Positions 12,678-19,840 are shown, counted from the first letter of the stretch. The stretch: DNA of 22,439 nt from Ruminococcaceae bacterium UBA5579 (GCA_002425305.1 DILZ01000085.1:31854-54292); one strand, 5' to 3'. Notes: a model not told the origin generated them from the sequence alone. Made by a program: numbers and translations.

Positions 12678-14057
12678 TTACAACTCGTTGTTTTTGTCCT
12701 TATCTTTGTTGCTTTCTTTGTCAAGCTGTTCAAGCTGCTTTTGTTTCTTTTTCACCTCCGCAATTTCCGTTTTGATTTTGGTGTAGCTCTCAAACAAAGC
12801 CGCCTTCTGCTTCCCAAGCTCTGCAATTTCCTTTTCGAGATTTGTACGCGAAGGCAGCTTCCCGTTTGCGTTCAGAAGCGGCTCAACTTCCGCTTTGGCT
12901 GCGTCATATAAGTGCAGCTCGTCCTCGTGTTCGCGGAAGAATTTCTCCCTGTTTTTCGCCGCTCTGTACTCGGAATATACGGGCTTCAAATCAAGATATG
13001 CTTTGATTTTCTTTGCCGCAAGCTGCTTTTCGGATATTTCGCGCTCGCATTTTTTTATCGAACGAGTGATATCGAGCTGACTGTCATAGAGATCAACCAT
13101 TCGATTTTGAAGTCCTTCGCGAATACCAACACCTTTTTCGGTAAGCTCGTTTATAAGCGCGGACGCGTTTTTCATATTCTGAAGCATAGCCCACCGCTTT
13201 AAGCCTTCGTTCTCTGCCACCTTGCCCTCGATAGCGATGATCCTTTCGTTACTCTGAACGGGCTTATATGGGGCTTGAGCTTCGCGCTGCTCCTGCCGCA
13301 GTCTGAACTCGATCCGTCGTTCAATCCTGGTTCGCAGCTGCTCCTCTTGGTAAAACCAACCGAGGGTCTTGGAGCGCGTAAAACGCTCCTGTCCGCTTGC
13401 CCGAAACGAGATGTATTTCCCGCGCTTTATCTCATAGCCCTTTTCTTGCATTTTCCAAAGGAAATCATCAAACGAAGCCGCCGTCATTACGCAGTCGTCA
13501 ATGTTCTCTTTCAGCTTCGCCTTCCAGGAGTTCCCTGCCTTGTTCTGCTCCCACTCATAATGGGACTTGCCTTTGCCCTTGTCGGGAATCTGAATTATCG
13601 ACAAGCCGTTTTCGCGGCAAAGCTTATCGCTTATTTGGCGGATAGCTTGCCACGCGGGAAATGGCTTTTGGTCGTGTTCTCTGCTGAAGGACTTCCCCGT
13701 TTCATAGTTCACCGAATTTATGATGATATGATTATGAATATGCGCCTTGTCGCAATGGGTCGCGAGGACGTATTCATACTTGCCGCCGAGCAGCTCGTCA
13801 CACATCTTTTTTCCTATCTCCTGCGCCTGTTCAAGAGTGGCTTCACCCGGGGCGAATGACTGTATCAAATGATACGCTAAATTCTTTCCGCTGAAGCCAA
13901 ATTTATGGCGCGTTTGATCAAATTCCAAACTCGCAAATTCGGGAGAACAGTTACAACCAAACACATTTTTTTGCTTCTCGGTTTTGCTTGCGTTTGTGAT
14001 ATAATCTATCGCCTTGTCTAGCGTAGTTTTGATAGGATGGATTTTTGTAGCTGCCAT
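12678..14057 (-). CDS. MOBP-family relaxase (mobilization nuclease)
   Basis: This 459-residue relaxase nicks oriT and carries the strand into the recipient. Family signatures are the candidate catalytic Tyr Y19 in LDKAIDYITN, the H63 motif (NLAYHLIQSFAPGE) and the metal-binding three-His motif HIHNHII (H106, H108, H110). The nuclease domain occupies about 1-250. The rest (about 290-459) is helical and coiled-coil, ending in a Lys/Asp/Asn-rich tail (SNKDKDKNNEL), as is common in Firmicutes MobA/VirD2-like proteins. AGGTGGAG precedes the ATG, and the start overlaps mobC by 40 nt, so the two are translationally coupled. No coupling protein or secretion genes are in the element, so transfer needs a helper. 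Confidence 0.93.
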   Translation of the reverse strand: MAATKIHPIKTTLDKAIDYITNASKTEKQKNVFGCNCSPEFASLEFDQTRHKFGFSGKNLAYHLIQSFAPGEATLEQAQEIGKKMCDELLGGKYEYVLATHCDKAHIHNHIIINSVNYETGKSFSREHDQKPFPAWQAIRQISDKLCRENGLSIIQIPDKGKGKSHYEWEQNKAGNSWKAKLKENIDDCVMTAASFDDFLWKMQEKGYEIKRGKYISFRASGQERFTRSKTLGWFYQEEQLRTRIERRIEFRLRQEQREAQAPYKPVQSNERIIAIEGKVAENEGLKRWAMLQNMKNASALINELTEKGVGIREGLQNRMVDLYDSQLDITRSIKKCEREISEKQLAAKKIKAYLDLKPVYSEYRAAKNREKFFREHEDELHLYDAAKAEVEPLLNANGKLPSRTNLEKEIAELGKQKAALFESYTKIKTEIAEVKKKQKQLEQLDKESNKDKDKNNEL

Positions 14058-14353
14058 ATTTTCTCCACCTCGCCTTTGAGATAATTCAAGTCGTCTTGGT
14101 AGGCATTGCCTGTCGCATTTACACGTGCCGCGACTTGATTTATATTCACGCCGATCTTGTTGATTTCCTTGGTCATATCTCGAAGAGCCAACTCGTCATA
14201 ATCGTACACGAGAACGCGTTCGCAAATGGCGGCGTCGCGAATATACTCCGACATATTTTTCCGTTTAGAAAGCGTCGTTTTTTTCTTGATAATTTCCCTC
14301 TCTTCCGGCGTTACCCAGAAGTTCAGATTTATATTTCGCTTTCTTTTTTCCAT
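14018..14353 (-). CDS. mobC: MobC-like relaxosome accessory protein
   Basis: This 111-residue protein begins with a ribbon-helix-helix-like segment (INLNFWVTPEEREIIKKK). It continues with the MobC signature around INKIGVNINQVAARVNATGNAY, which is highly typical of MobC proteins. MobC binds near oriT and helps the relaxase open the DNA. The gene lies directly before and overlaps the relaxase gene. A candidate oriT is one gene upstream. AGGTG is present 12 nt before the ATG, a slightly long spacing. Confidence 0.9.
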   Translation of the reverse strand: MEKRKRNINLNFWVTPEEREIIKKKTTLSKRKNMSEYIRDAAICERVLVYDYDELALRDMTKEINKIGVNINQVAARVNATGNAYQDDLNYLKGEVEKIWQLQKSILSKLR

Positions 14354-14374
14354 TTGATTTTTGCACCTGCCATT

Positions 14375-14761
14375 TCAATCAATTTCACCGATCATTAACC
14401 GCAGCTTTGCAAGAATTCCCTTGCGCCTTCGCCAACACCAAATGTAAGTCACTTTTTTCATCTCCGCAAGTTCTTTGAGCGTGTAATTCTCAAAGAAATG
14501 CAGATTGATAAAGTCGAATTCATCAGCCGAGAGCTTGTTCAATGCCGACCATAATTTTCGCGACCTCTCCGCGCGTTCAAAATCCTCCTCAATGTTATAT
14601 TTCGAAGCAGGTGGCGAGTATAATTCCTCAATGCTCACAACGCCGTTTGCTTGCTCCTGTTCGTGGCAATATCGCTCCCTTCGTTGGGACATTCGATACT
14701 GCCTATACACATCTTCACTTACATCAACCTTTTGTCTGCCGATTTTCAAGTAAAAACCCAT
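14375..14761 (-). CDS. Sigma-70 region-4-like HTH protein
   Basis: The protein has 128 residues. The C-terminal half has a sigma region 4-like layout (LSADEFDFINLHFFENYTLKELAEMKKV followed by a basic helix WCWRRRKGILAKLRL). The N-terminal half is charged and contains no sigma region 2. Such small sigma-like proteins are common in mobile elements of Firmicutes and may act as transcription or relaxosome factors; no target is evident. The ATG at 14761 is chosen because GGAAGGA lies before it. It is the first gene after the candidate oriT and is followed after 21 nt by mobC. Confidence 0.7.
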   Translation of the reverse strand: MGFYLKIGRQKVDVSEDVYRQYRMSQRRERYCHEQEQANGVVSIEELYSPPASKYNIEEDFERAERSRKLWSALNKLSADEFDFINLHFFENYTLKELAEMKKVTYIWCWRRRKGILAKLRLMIGEID

Positions 14762-14833
14762 TTTTATCCTTCCTTCCGAGAGATGCCGTTGCACCTAAAA
14801 ATTCATTCCGCCGCCTCACACTTTGCGGCATAA

Positions 14834-14930
14834 TCGGTCGATGTTTTTCATCGACCGAACAGGGGTTTGGGGATACGCCCCAACAAGCATTTTGCCCCGC
14901 TCGTCTTGGACGAGCAACAGGGGGCAAAAT
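14834..14930. other. Candidate origin of transfer (oriT)
   Basis: Three inverted repeats lie within 97 bp: TCGGTCGATG/CATCGACCGA (14834-14858, loop TTTTT); TTGGGG/CCCCAA (14867-14883); and a large cruciform with arms ATTTTGCCCC (14889-14898) and GGGGCAAAAT (14921-14930), holding an inner GCTCGTC/GACGAGC stem. The region is GC-rich and non-coding and stands at the head of the mob operon, the usual place for a MOBP oriT. The nick site cannot be fixed by eye, though CCCCAACAAGC next to the second repeat is a good candidate. Confidence 0.65.
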
Positions 14931-15013
14931 CGTCAAATGTATGTACATTGACGTTGCTTGCTATTTTTGTAAACGCCAAATTTCATTTTGTGGGATTATG
15001 TGAATTTTTTAGA

Positions 15014-15166
15014 TTAGTAACACTCCCACTTTTCACAAAAATTATCTTCGTAAAGTTCGCGATACGTCATAGATTTTCCGCGAGCTTTCCCAGACATTTT
15101 CAGCGCGAAAAACGCTGCCACAAATGCCGAGATTGATAACCCGATTGCCCAGACTTTCCCGCCCAA
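15014..15166 (-). CDS. Small single-pass membrane protein (tentative)
   Basis: The open frame of 50 residues starts at TTG 15166, 9-10 nt after a strong GGAAGGAG. It encodes one hydrophobic segment (VWAIGLSISAFVAAFFAL, residues 5-22) followed by a basic then acidic tail. A rival ATG at 15174 uses the same RBS but yields only 24 unremarkable residues. It lies 19 nt after the helicase gene on the same strand. No family is recognised. The clear transmembrane segment and RBS support it; the unusual start and small size count against it. Confidence 0.4.
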   Translation of the reverse strand: MGGKVWAIGLSISAFVAAFFALKMSGKARGKSMTYRELYEDNFCEKWECY

Positions 15167-15185
15167 ATTTTCATCACTCCTTCCC

Positions 15186-16460
15186 TTAATAAATCGGCTT
15201 GATTTTAATTCCGCGAAACCCTCTGACCTCAAGCCCGGAATTATTCCTGATGTGATTGTCGTTTTGAATTCCGTACTTGCGTTTGTTATCGTGAAGCCAC
15301 GCAACAAACGTATGTTTTTTCAGCGGCTCTAAAGCGTTCCTTCGACACCAGCAAGAATATGTGAAATACAACTCGGCACTCGCCGTTTCGCCCTCTCCGA
15401 TAACGACGTAATTCTCATCAGCCAGGAACTGAATTATGTTGCAGTTGTCGGTCATAGCGTCGACGAGATTTTGCCGCGCTTTCTCGGAAATTGTAAACCG
15501 AAAATTATTTCCGACAAGCCGTTGAAGTCCACGAAAACACCACAAGAATATTTCGTTTTTCTCCTCGATAAACCTATCGGCGATGTACGGATCATCAAGC
15601 CTGTCGGGCGGCTTGGGCTTGGTCGTCAAAATCAAAAGCCGCCGCGAAAAGCCCTCGCTCTTGTCGTACAATGCTTTCGGCGAACCGTTTCCGAGGCACA
15701 AAAACCGACTGTACAGCAATTCTTGGCGCGATTGCTGCCCTTTAGCCTCAACATCGATTGGAGTTTCGGCGGTGATAATGCTCTTAACATAGCCCGTGGA
15801 TTTCAGCGCGGACATCTGCATATCATCATCAACCATCAGCAGCTTGTTAATGAGGTTGTATCGAAAAAATCTGTCACTCTCGATACGGTGAAAATCCCCG
15901 GTAAGCATTGCATTTCCGAAAATCGAGTTAAGCATCACACCTATACGGCTTTTTCCCTCGCCGCCGCTTCCGATGACAAACAACGCGGTCTGCCCTTTTG
16001 TGGACGGAACAAGGCAATAACCGAGGTATTCCTGCAGCGTTTGAATATCCTCGCCATCAAGAAGCTCGTTGAGATACGCGAGAAAGCGCTTGGGTTCACC
16101 CGCATTCGGAACGTACTCCACCTTCAAGCGATTTACGCAGAAACGCTTCTGCGGAGAGAATTTTCCGTTGGTATTCAAAACCCCGTTCTGCACGTGTATC
16201 TCGTTCGCGTTAACCGAGAGCGGCTCACTGTGGCAATATAGCTTGAGGGCTTCGTAAAGGTTGAGCGTTTTGGTCGCAATTCCCGATTTTATGCCACTTT
16301 GGAATATCATATCGCCAATCCTCGCCTTGATGTTCTCCGCGCTCTCCTCACCGTCCACGCTGTAAAGCCGTCCGCCGATGCACTTCAGCGGAAGTACCCT
16401 GGCAAACTCCGCGCAGAACTCGCGCTCGTCTATCTTCCCCTCGGCTGAGAGCCATTTCAT
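15186..16460 (-). CDS. SF3 (D5/P4-type) helicase, without primase domain
   Basis: This 424-residue protein belongs to the phage/plasmid primase-helicase (P4 alpha, D5-like) superfamily. The D5 N-terminal-like region covers about 60-150. The SF3 ATPase core carries Walker A GSGGEGKS (164-171), Walker B LLMVDDD (207-213), the motif C Asn in LCLGNGSP (N258), and an arginine pair in FSRRLL (272-276). The C-terminal winged part ends at residue 424. It unwinds DNA in replication of the excised element or during transfer. The usual N-terminal AEP primase domain is absent, and the separate TOPRIM protein may supply priming. The start codon overlaps the stop of the HTH gene (ATGA), so it is translationally coupled. 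Confidence 0.88.
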   Translation of the reverse strand: MKWLSAEGKIDEREFCAEFARVLPLKCIGGRLYSVDGEESAENIKARIGDMIFQSGIKSGIATKTLNLYEALKLYCHSEPLSVNANEIHVQNGVLNTNGKFSPQKRFCVNRLKVEYVPNAGEPKRFLAYLNELLDGEDIQTLQEYLGYCLVPSTKGQTALFVIGSGGEGKSRIGVMLNSIFGNAMLTGDFHRIESDRFFRYNLINKLLMVDDDMQMSALKSTGYVKSIITAETPIDVEAKGQQSRQELLYSRFLCLGNGSPKALYDKSEGFSRRLLILTTKPKPPDRLDDPYIADRFIEEKNEIFLWCFRGLQRLVGNNFRFTISEKARQNLVDAMTDNCNIIQFLADENYVVIGEGETASAELYFTYSCWCRRNALEPLKKHTFVAWLHDNKRKYGIQNDNHIRNNSGLEVRGFRGIKIKPIY

Positions 16461-16729
16461 AGCGGGTCACCGTTGGATTCGTCTGTTTCTTTGGCGGCGT
16501 CGGGAATAAGATTATTTTCCGCTTTTAGCTCTTCTTTGACCTTGCACTTCTCAAGCCAGGCGAAAAAATCATCTTGCTTTATTAGCTTGCGGTCCCCGAT
16601 CCTGATTACGGGAACGTCCTCACGGTTTAGTATGCGATACGCCATATATCGGGTAATCCCCAACTTAACAAGGTCTTTTGCAGATAGCAGTAGCGGCATA
16701 TCATAGGGTTTGTTCTGTTCTTTTTTCAT
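16457..16729 (-). CDS. Excisionase-family HTH protein (Xis/AlpA-like)
   Basis: This 90-residue protein has a MerR-like winged HTH at 12-60: LLLSAKDLVKLGITRYMAYRIL, then VPVIRIGDRKLIKQDDFFAWLE. This pattern is standard for the excisionase family. It probably bends the element ends to help integrase excise, and may also regulate the operon it leads. The remaining tail is acidic. It is the first gene of the leftward operon under a consensus promoter and overlaps the helicase gene by 4 nt. AAAGGA is present about 14 nt before the ATG, which is long and suggests modest translation. Confidence 0.8.
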   Translation of the reverse strand: MKKEQNKPYDMPLLLSAKDLVKLGITRYMAYRILNREDVPVIRIGDRKLIKQDDFFAWLEKCKVKEELKAENNLIPDAAKETDESNGDPL

Positions 16730-16775
16730 TGTTTATTCAATTCCTTTCTTTACATCATATCAATCCAACTTCGAG

Positions 16776-16794
16776 CCAAATAACTCATATTTGG
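16776..16794. promoter_or_regulatory. Candidate operator of the XRE regulator
   Basis: CCAAAT (16776-16781) and ATTTGG (16789-16794) form an inverted repeat with 7-bp gap, just downstream of the predicted start of the leftward transcript. Position suggests repression of the xis-helicase operon. Confidence 0.4.
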
Positions 16795-16805
16795 ATTATA
16801 TAAGT

Positions 16806-16834
16806 ATTATACAACATATCGTATTAAAAGTCAA
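16806..16834 (-). promoter_or_regulatory. Sigma-A promoter of the leftward xis/helicase operon
   Basis: On the minus strand, TTGACT (16829-16834), 17-bp spacer, TATAAT (16806-16811). Confidence 0.85.
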
Positions 16835-16874
16835 TAGATTTTTTCGATTTTATATTCCATTTTTTTATTAGATG

Positions 16875-16883
16875 TGTTATAAT
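16875..16883 (+). promoter_or_regulatory. Extended -10 promoter of the XRE regulator and integrase
   Basis: TGT directly before TATAAT (16878-16883) is an extended -10; the -35 region is poor. Transcription would start near 16890, which rules out the upstream ATG at 16889 as the regulator start. Confidence 0.6.
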
Positions 16884-16918
16884 ATATAATGAGAAAGTAT
16901 ATGCGAGGTGTCGTTGCG

Positions 16919-17407
16919 ATGACGAGTGGTGAAAAAATTAAGAAAATTCGCGAGCTAAAGGGATTATCCCGAAAAGAGTTGGCTTTTTTGTGTGGAATGA
17001 GCGAATTTACAATCAGGAACTATGAACAGGGTGTTCGAAACATATCTTCAAAGCAGCTAGAGATAATCGCCACCAAGCTAGGTGTCAATATAAACGCGCT
17101 GTCTAATCCAACAGCAGCCGACACCTTTGTTTCGGTCGCGCACATACTCTTTGATTTTGAAGATGAGTTCGGACTTGCCGTGTCCCAGGAGGATGGCTTC
17201 TTATGCATACGCGCCGAGGAGCTGACAACAAACAATTTCCTGCTTGAATGGTACACTATGAAGGAGAAGCTCGACAAAGGAGAAATCACGCGCGAGGAGT
17301 ACGATATGTGGCGGTATAACTACCCTACATCTCAAGCAAAAATTTTTCAAGAGCAGATAAGGAAAATGCGCGGAAATCAATCCGATAATGGCAAGGACGA
17401 CAAGTAA
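16919..17407 (+). CDS. XRE-family transcriptional regulator
   Basis: This 162-residue protein carries a Cro/CI HTH at about 3-58 (GEKIKKIRELKGLSRKELAFLCGMSEFTIRNYEQG). The C-terminal region, about 60-162, is of unknown function. It is divergent from the excisionase/helicase operon and 24 nt upstream of the integrase, the position of an element master regulator that keeps excision genes off. The ATG at 16919 has GAGGTG 8 nt upstream and is preferred to the ATG at 16889, which coincides with the predicted transcription start. It has no protease or ImmA partner, so the inducing signal is not visible. Confidence 0.87.
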   Translation: MTSGEKIKKIRELKGLSRKELAFLCGMSEFTIRNYEQGVRNISSKQLEIIATKLGVNINALSNPTAADTFVSVAHILFDFEDEFGLAVSQEDGFLCIRAEELTTNNFLLEWYTMKEKLDKGEITREEYDMWRYNYPTSQAKIFQEQIRKMRGNQSDNGKDDK

Positions 17408-17410
17408 GCA

Positions 17411-17424
17411 TTTTTTTGGGGGGG
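17411..17424 (+). promoter_or_regulatory. T7-G7 tract forming the integrase ribosome binding site
   Basis: Seven T followed by seven G, then CGGCTTT and the integrase ATG. No other Shine-Dalgarno is present, so the G-run is the RBS. Both runs are prone to slippage. Confidence 0.6.
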
Positions 17425-17431
17425 CGGCTTT

Positions 17432-18583
17432 ATGGGAAGAAACGCACAAGGCAACGGCTCAATTCGCCGCCGCAAGGACGGCAAGTGGGAAGGTAGATAC
17501 ACGTTGGGCAGAGATCCGAAAACGGGCAAGCAAGTTCAGAAGTCCGTTTACGGTAAAACGCAGCAGGAAGTCCGCAAGAAGCTGGCGCAGATCACCGCCG
17601 ATATAGATAACGGAGTGTTTGTCGAGCCTTCAAAAATCACTGTTGGAGAATGGCTTGATGTGTTCTTAAAGGACTATAACCGCGACGTTAAGGAGCATAC
17701 ACAAAAGTCTTACGAAACGTGCTGCAGATGTCATCTGAAGCCTATGCTTGGGCGTGTTAAGCTTACCTCTCTGACCGCTCCTATGATACAGAGCGCGTAT
17801 AACGCGATTTTAGAGGGAGAAACGAGTAATAAAGCTCTTTCCCCTAAAACATTGAAAAATTGCCACGGCGTGCTTCACAAGGCTCTTAAAATCGCTCTGA
17901 AGGTAGGGTACATACGTTCTAACCCCGCAGACGCTGTTGCGCTTCCTTACGTTCAAAAGCCCTGTATTAACCCTCTGAACGACGAGGATATTGCAAGGTT
18001 CTTAAAAGCAATAAAATGGCACAAATACGAGGACTTGTTCAAAGTAACCTTATTTACGGGTATGCGGCAAGGCGAGGCTTTGGGGCTGACGTGGGATTGT
18101 GTGGATTTTAAAAAACATACAATCAGCATTGAAAAGCAGCTTATTCGGGAAAAGAAAAAGGGCGGTAAATACAAGTTCGCGCCCCTAAAGAATGACAAGT
18201 GCCGCGTCGAGCAGCTGCCCGACACGATATTCGATATTTTTGTTAAGCTGCACGAGCTGCCGACCTCACAAAACGAAATGAACCTTGTGTTTGTGAAGGA
18301 GGACGGTAAGCACCTATCGCATTGTACGGTAAGCAAGAATTTTAAGGAAATTGTGAAAGAACTTGGTCTGTCAGAGCAGCGTTTTCACGATCTGCGCCAT
18401 ACATTCGCGGTTCTTTCGCTCCAGAACGGCGACAGTATCAAAACCTTGCAGGAAAATCTCGGTCACGCGACCGCTGCCTTTACAATGCAAGTTTACGCGC
18501 ACGTTTCCGATAGAATGAAAAAGGAAAGCGCGGACAAAATGCAAGCCTATATAGACAGTATCGAGAATGATAAACAAGGCTGA
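17432..18583 (+). CDS. int: Tyrosine integrase (Tn916/phage type)
   Basis: This 383-residue integrase has an N-terminal arm-binding AP2-like domain (GSIRRRKDGKWEGRYTLGRDPKTGKQ, about 9-65). A core-binding SAM-like domain follows (about 70-165), then the catalytic domain. The catalytic set is complete: R212 (TGMRQGEAL), K253, H319/R322 (HDLRH), H345 (LGH) and Y355 (MQVYAHVSD). It catalyses recombination between attP and the 3' end of the tRNA-Ser gene. The arm domain suggests that repeated sites exist near the ends, and GTGTCCGA arrays are in fact found there. The gene follows the XRE regulator and is translated from an unusual G-run RBS. Confidence 0.96.
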   Translation: MGRNAQGNGSIRRRKDGKWEGRYTLGRDPKTGKQVQKSVYGKTQQEVRKKLAQITADIDNGVFVEPSKITVGEWLDVFLKDYNRDVKEHTQKSYETCCRCHLKPMLGRVKLTSLTAPMIQSAYNAILEGETSNKALSPKTLKNCHGVLHKALKIALKVGYIRSNPADAVALPYVQKPCINPLNDEDIARFLKAIKWHKYEDLFKVTLFTGMRQGEALGLTWDCVDFKKHTISIEKQLIREKKKGGKYKFAPLKNDKCRVEQLPDTIFDIFVKLHELPTSQNEMNLVFVKEDGKHLSHCTVSKNFKEIVKELGLSEQRFHDLRHTFAVLSLQNGDSIKTLQENLGHATAAFTMQVYAHVSDRMKKESADKMQAYIDSIENDKQG

Positions 18584-18600
18584 AAAGAAATGAGAAGCAC

Positions 18601-18619
18601 AATTCGCCATTGGCGAATT
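18601..18619. repeat. Palindrome AATTCGCC/GGCGAATT between int and vapB
   Basis: AATTCGCCATTGGCGAATT: 8-bp arms and centre ATT, 17 nt after the integrase stop and just before the vapBC promoter. It is the same unit as at 12438 and 12660. Confidence 0.85.
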
Positions 18620-18628
18620 TGAAAGCTA

Positions 18629-18658
18629 TTGACAAAATGCCGTTTTTTAGTGTATACT
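18629..18658 (+). promoter_or_regulatory. Sigma-A promoter of vapBC
   Basis: TTGACA (18629-18634), 18-bp spacer, TATACT (18653-18658). The leader is short and carries GAGGGGTG. Confidence 0.8.
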
Positions 18659-18681
18659 ATAAGCAAAGAGGGGTGATATAT

Positions 18682-18945
18682 ATGGCTATAGCAAAAATAC
18701 TCACAGACGGGAATACCCAGATAATGGTGATCCCCAACAATCTGCACCTCAACTGCAACGAGGTGGAAGTTAGTCAAGTCGGTTTAGAGCTTAGGGTAGT
18801 GCCTGTAGCGGCAGAAAAAGCCGACAAAGGATTTGAGAAATTCTTAAACTCCATATCCGAATTGGGCGAATTTCCGAATGATGTTCTTGAAACCATCGAG
18901 GATGCCCGAAGAAATGAAGTTCCGTCAAAGAGGGAAGCGTTATGA
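18682..18945 (+). CDS. vapB: VapB-like antitoxin
   Basis: This 87-residue protein has an N-terminal AbrB/SpoVT-like DNA-binding fold (AKILTDGNTQIMVIPNNLHLNCNEVEVSQVG), the usual VapB layout. A C-terminal tail (about 55-87) would wrap the toxin. The ATG at 18682 is preceded by GAGGGGTG; the upstream in-frame start at 18610 would lie before the promoter. The stop overlaps the vapC start (ATGA), the standard coupled arrangement. It neutralises VapC and is expected to repress its own promoter. The pair probably stabilises the element in the host population. Confidence 0.85.
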   Translation: MAIAKILTDGNTQIMVIPNNLHLNCNEVEVSQVGLELRVVPVAAEKADKGFEKFLNSISELGEFPNDVLETIEDARRNEVPSKREAL

Positions 18946-19340
18946 CATATATGCTTGACACAAACATCTGCATTTACGCACAAAAAGGAGTATCTGCGGT
19001 CATTGAAAGAATGCGAGTAGAATCGCGTAACGGCTTGGCTATTTCGGCAATAACATTGGCAGAGCTTTGGCACGGCATTGAGGGCTCTGCAGCCTATGAT
19101 AAAAATGTTCTGCGTCTGAATGGTCTTTTGAATGTGGTCGAAGTCATCCCATTTGACGATAACGCTGCGGCTCATTATGGTAAGATAGCGGCTTATCTTC
19201 GGCAAAATGGTACTCCAATAGGCACAATGGATATGCTGATAGCCGCGCACGCACGATCGCAAGGATTAACTGTGGTCACCAACAATGTCCGAGAGTTCGA
19301 GCGCGTTCCCGATTTAAAGATTGAGAATTGGATCGAATAA
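18942..19340 (+). CDS. vapC: VapC toxin (PIN-domain ribonuclease)
   Basis: This 132-residue PIN-domain protein starts MTYMLDTNICIYAQKG, with catalytic D6. It continues with the conserved Glu in LAELWHGIE and the Asp in GTMDMLIAAHA. Close to the C-terminus is TNNVREFERVPDLKIENWI, the usual VapC ending in which an Asn often holds the fourth position. VapC enzymes cut tRNA or rRNA and stop translation when VapB is lost. Overlap with vapB is 4 nt. A strong terminator follows 5 nt after the stop. All key residues appear intact, so the toxin should be active. Confidence 0.93.
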   Translation: MTYMLDTNICIYAQKGVSAVIERMRVESRNGLAISAITLAELWHGIEGSAAYDKNVLRLNGLLNVVEVIPFDDNAAAHYGKIAAYLRQNGTPIGTMDMLIAAHARSQGLTVVTNNVREFERVPDLKIENWIE

Positions 19341-19345
19341 TACTG

Positions 19346-19372
19346 AAACGGCACTGAAAAGTGCCGTTTTTT
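19346..19372 (+). terminator. Terminator of vapBC
   Basis: AAACGGCACT (19346-19355), loop GAAA, AGTGCCGTTT (19360-19369), then further T. The bases to 19424 hold nothing recognised. Confidence 0.9.
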
Positions 19373-19424
19373 ACAAGTCTGAAAAAGAAAAAACATTAAA
19401 TAATTATCATACTGTAATCAATAT

Positions 19425-19587
19425 GGGACACTTCTCGGACACTTCTAAAAAGAACAAATTTCGCATAACAATGCAGTTTAAACCGTTTTCGCGCTTTAGC
19501 ACGGACACTTCTCGGACACTTCTCGGACACTTTAAAAATGCCTGTAAAGCCGTTCTGCAAGCCGTTTCGGACGCTTCGGACACTTCT
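19425..19587 (-). repeat. Right subterminal GTGTCCGA array (inverted copy of left array)
   Basis: On the minus strand, AAGTGTCCGA copies lie at 19435-19444, 19512-19521, 19523-19532 and 19576-19585. Variants lie at 19425, 19502 and 19567. Neighbouring copies at 19512 and 19523 have an 11-bp period. The stretch with CGCATAACAATGC (19462-19474) is shared with the left array. A 100-residue open frame across it (19407-19709, minus) mirrors the left-end frame and is judged non-coding. Confidence 0.75.
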
Positions 19588-19618
19588 TTTTTAACTCTCG
19601 CGCGCGAGGAACGGCTAT

Positions 19619-19641
19619 TTATACCCTTTAAAATACCCTTT
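19619..19641 (+). repeat. TACCCTTTA repeats, right end (2 copies)
   Basis: TATACCCTTTA (19619-19629) and AATACCCTTTA (19631-19641), in the same orientation as the three copies at the left end, between the array and attR. The 115 bp from here to attR are AT-rich with nothing recognised. Confidence 0.6.
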
Positions 19642-19756
19642 ACCAGTTGTGATCTATCGAAAAAAGCAAATATATTCAAAACAGGAAACCCCATAATAGA
19701 GCCATTCATAAGACGCTTTTATATCCAAGAAACACATAAAAACTTTATATGGATAT

Positions 19757-19781
19757 TTCAAATCCCTCTTTCTCCGCCAAT
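19757..19781 (+). repeat. attR, 25-bp core direct repeat
   Basis: Identical to 10087-10111. It is a partial tRNA-Ser 3' end without the rest of the gene, as left by integration. Confidence 0.95.
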
Positions 19782-19811
19782 GCGGCTTAGACCGCACAAC
19801 ACACAAAGAAC

Positions 19812-19840
19812 AAAGCCGTAAGGGTAAGCCTTACGGCTTT
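19812..19840. terminator. Strong hairpin after attR, probably the original tRNA-Ser terminator
   Basis: AAAGCCGTAAGG (19812-19823), 5-nt loop, CCTTACGGCTTT (19829-19840), then GATTTAA. A smaller TGCGG..CCGCA hairpin directly follows attR. Before integration this would have been about 30 bp from the tRNA 3' end. From here to 19959 there is only a 26-codon start-less open frame ending at 19923, possibly a gene remnant. Confidence 0.65.

Larger units (their letters stand above)
10087..19781. mobile_element. Integrative mobilizable element in tRNA-Ser (about 9.7 kb)
   Basis: Identical 25-bp direct repeats bound a segment with its own tyrosine integrase, excisionase-like protein, XRE regulator, SF3 helicase, TOPRIM protein, MobC, MOBP relaxase, candidate oriT, TnpW-like protein and VapBC. 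No type IV secretion genes are present, so it should be mobilizable by a helper rather than self-conjugative. The excised circle would be 9670 bp. No resistance or metabolic cargo is visible; the accessory content is the toxin-antitoxin pair and two tandem-repeat RNA genes with an ORF between them. Inverted subterminal arrays lie just inside both ends. Confidence 0.9.

Noticed and set aside
13275..13859. Open frame of 194 codons opposite the relaxase
   Set aside because: Shadow of the relaxase gene; no family features and no ribosome binding site.
15471..16241. Open frame of 256 codons opposite the helicase
   Set aside because: Antisense to the SF3 helicase with intact Walker motifs; no start context.
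10087..19781. Self-transmissible ICE
   Set aside because: No VirB4, coupling protein or other type IV secretion genes lie between the att sites.
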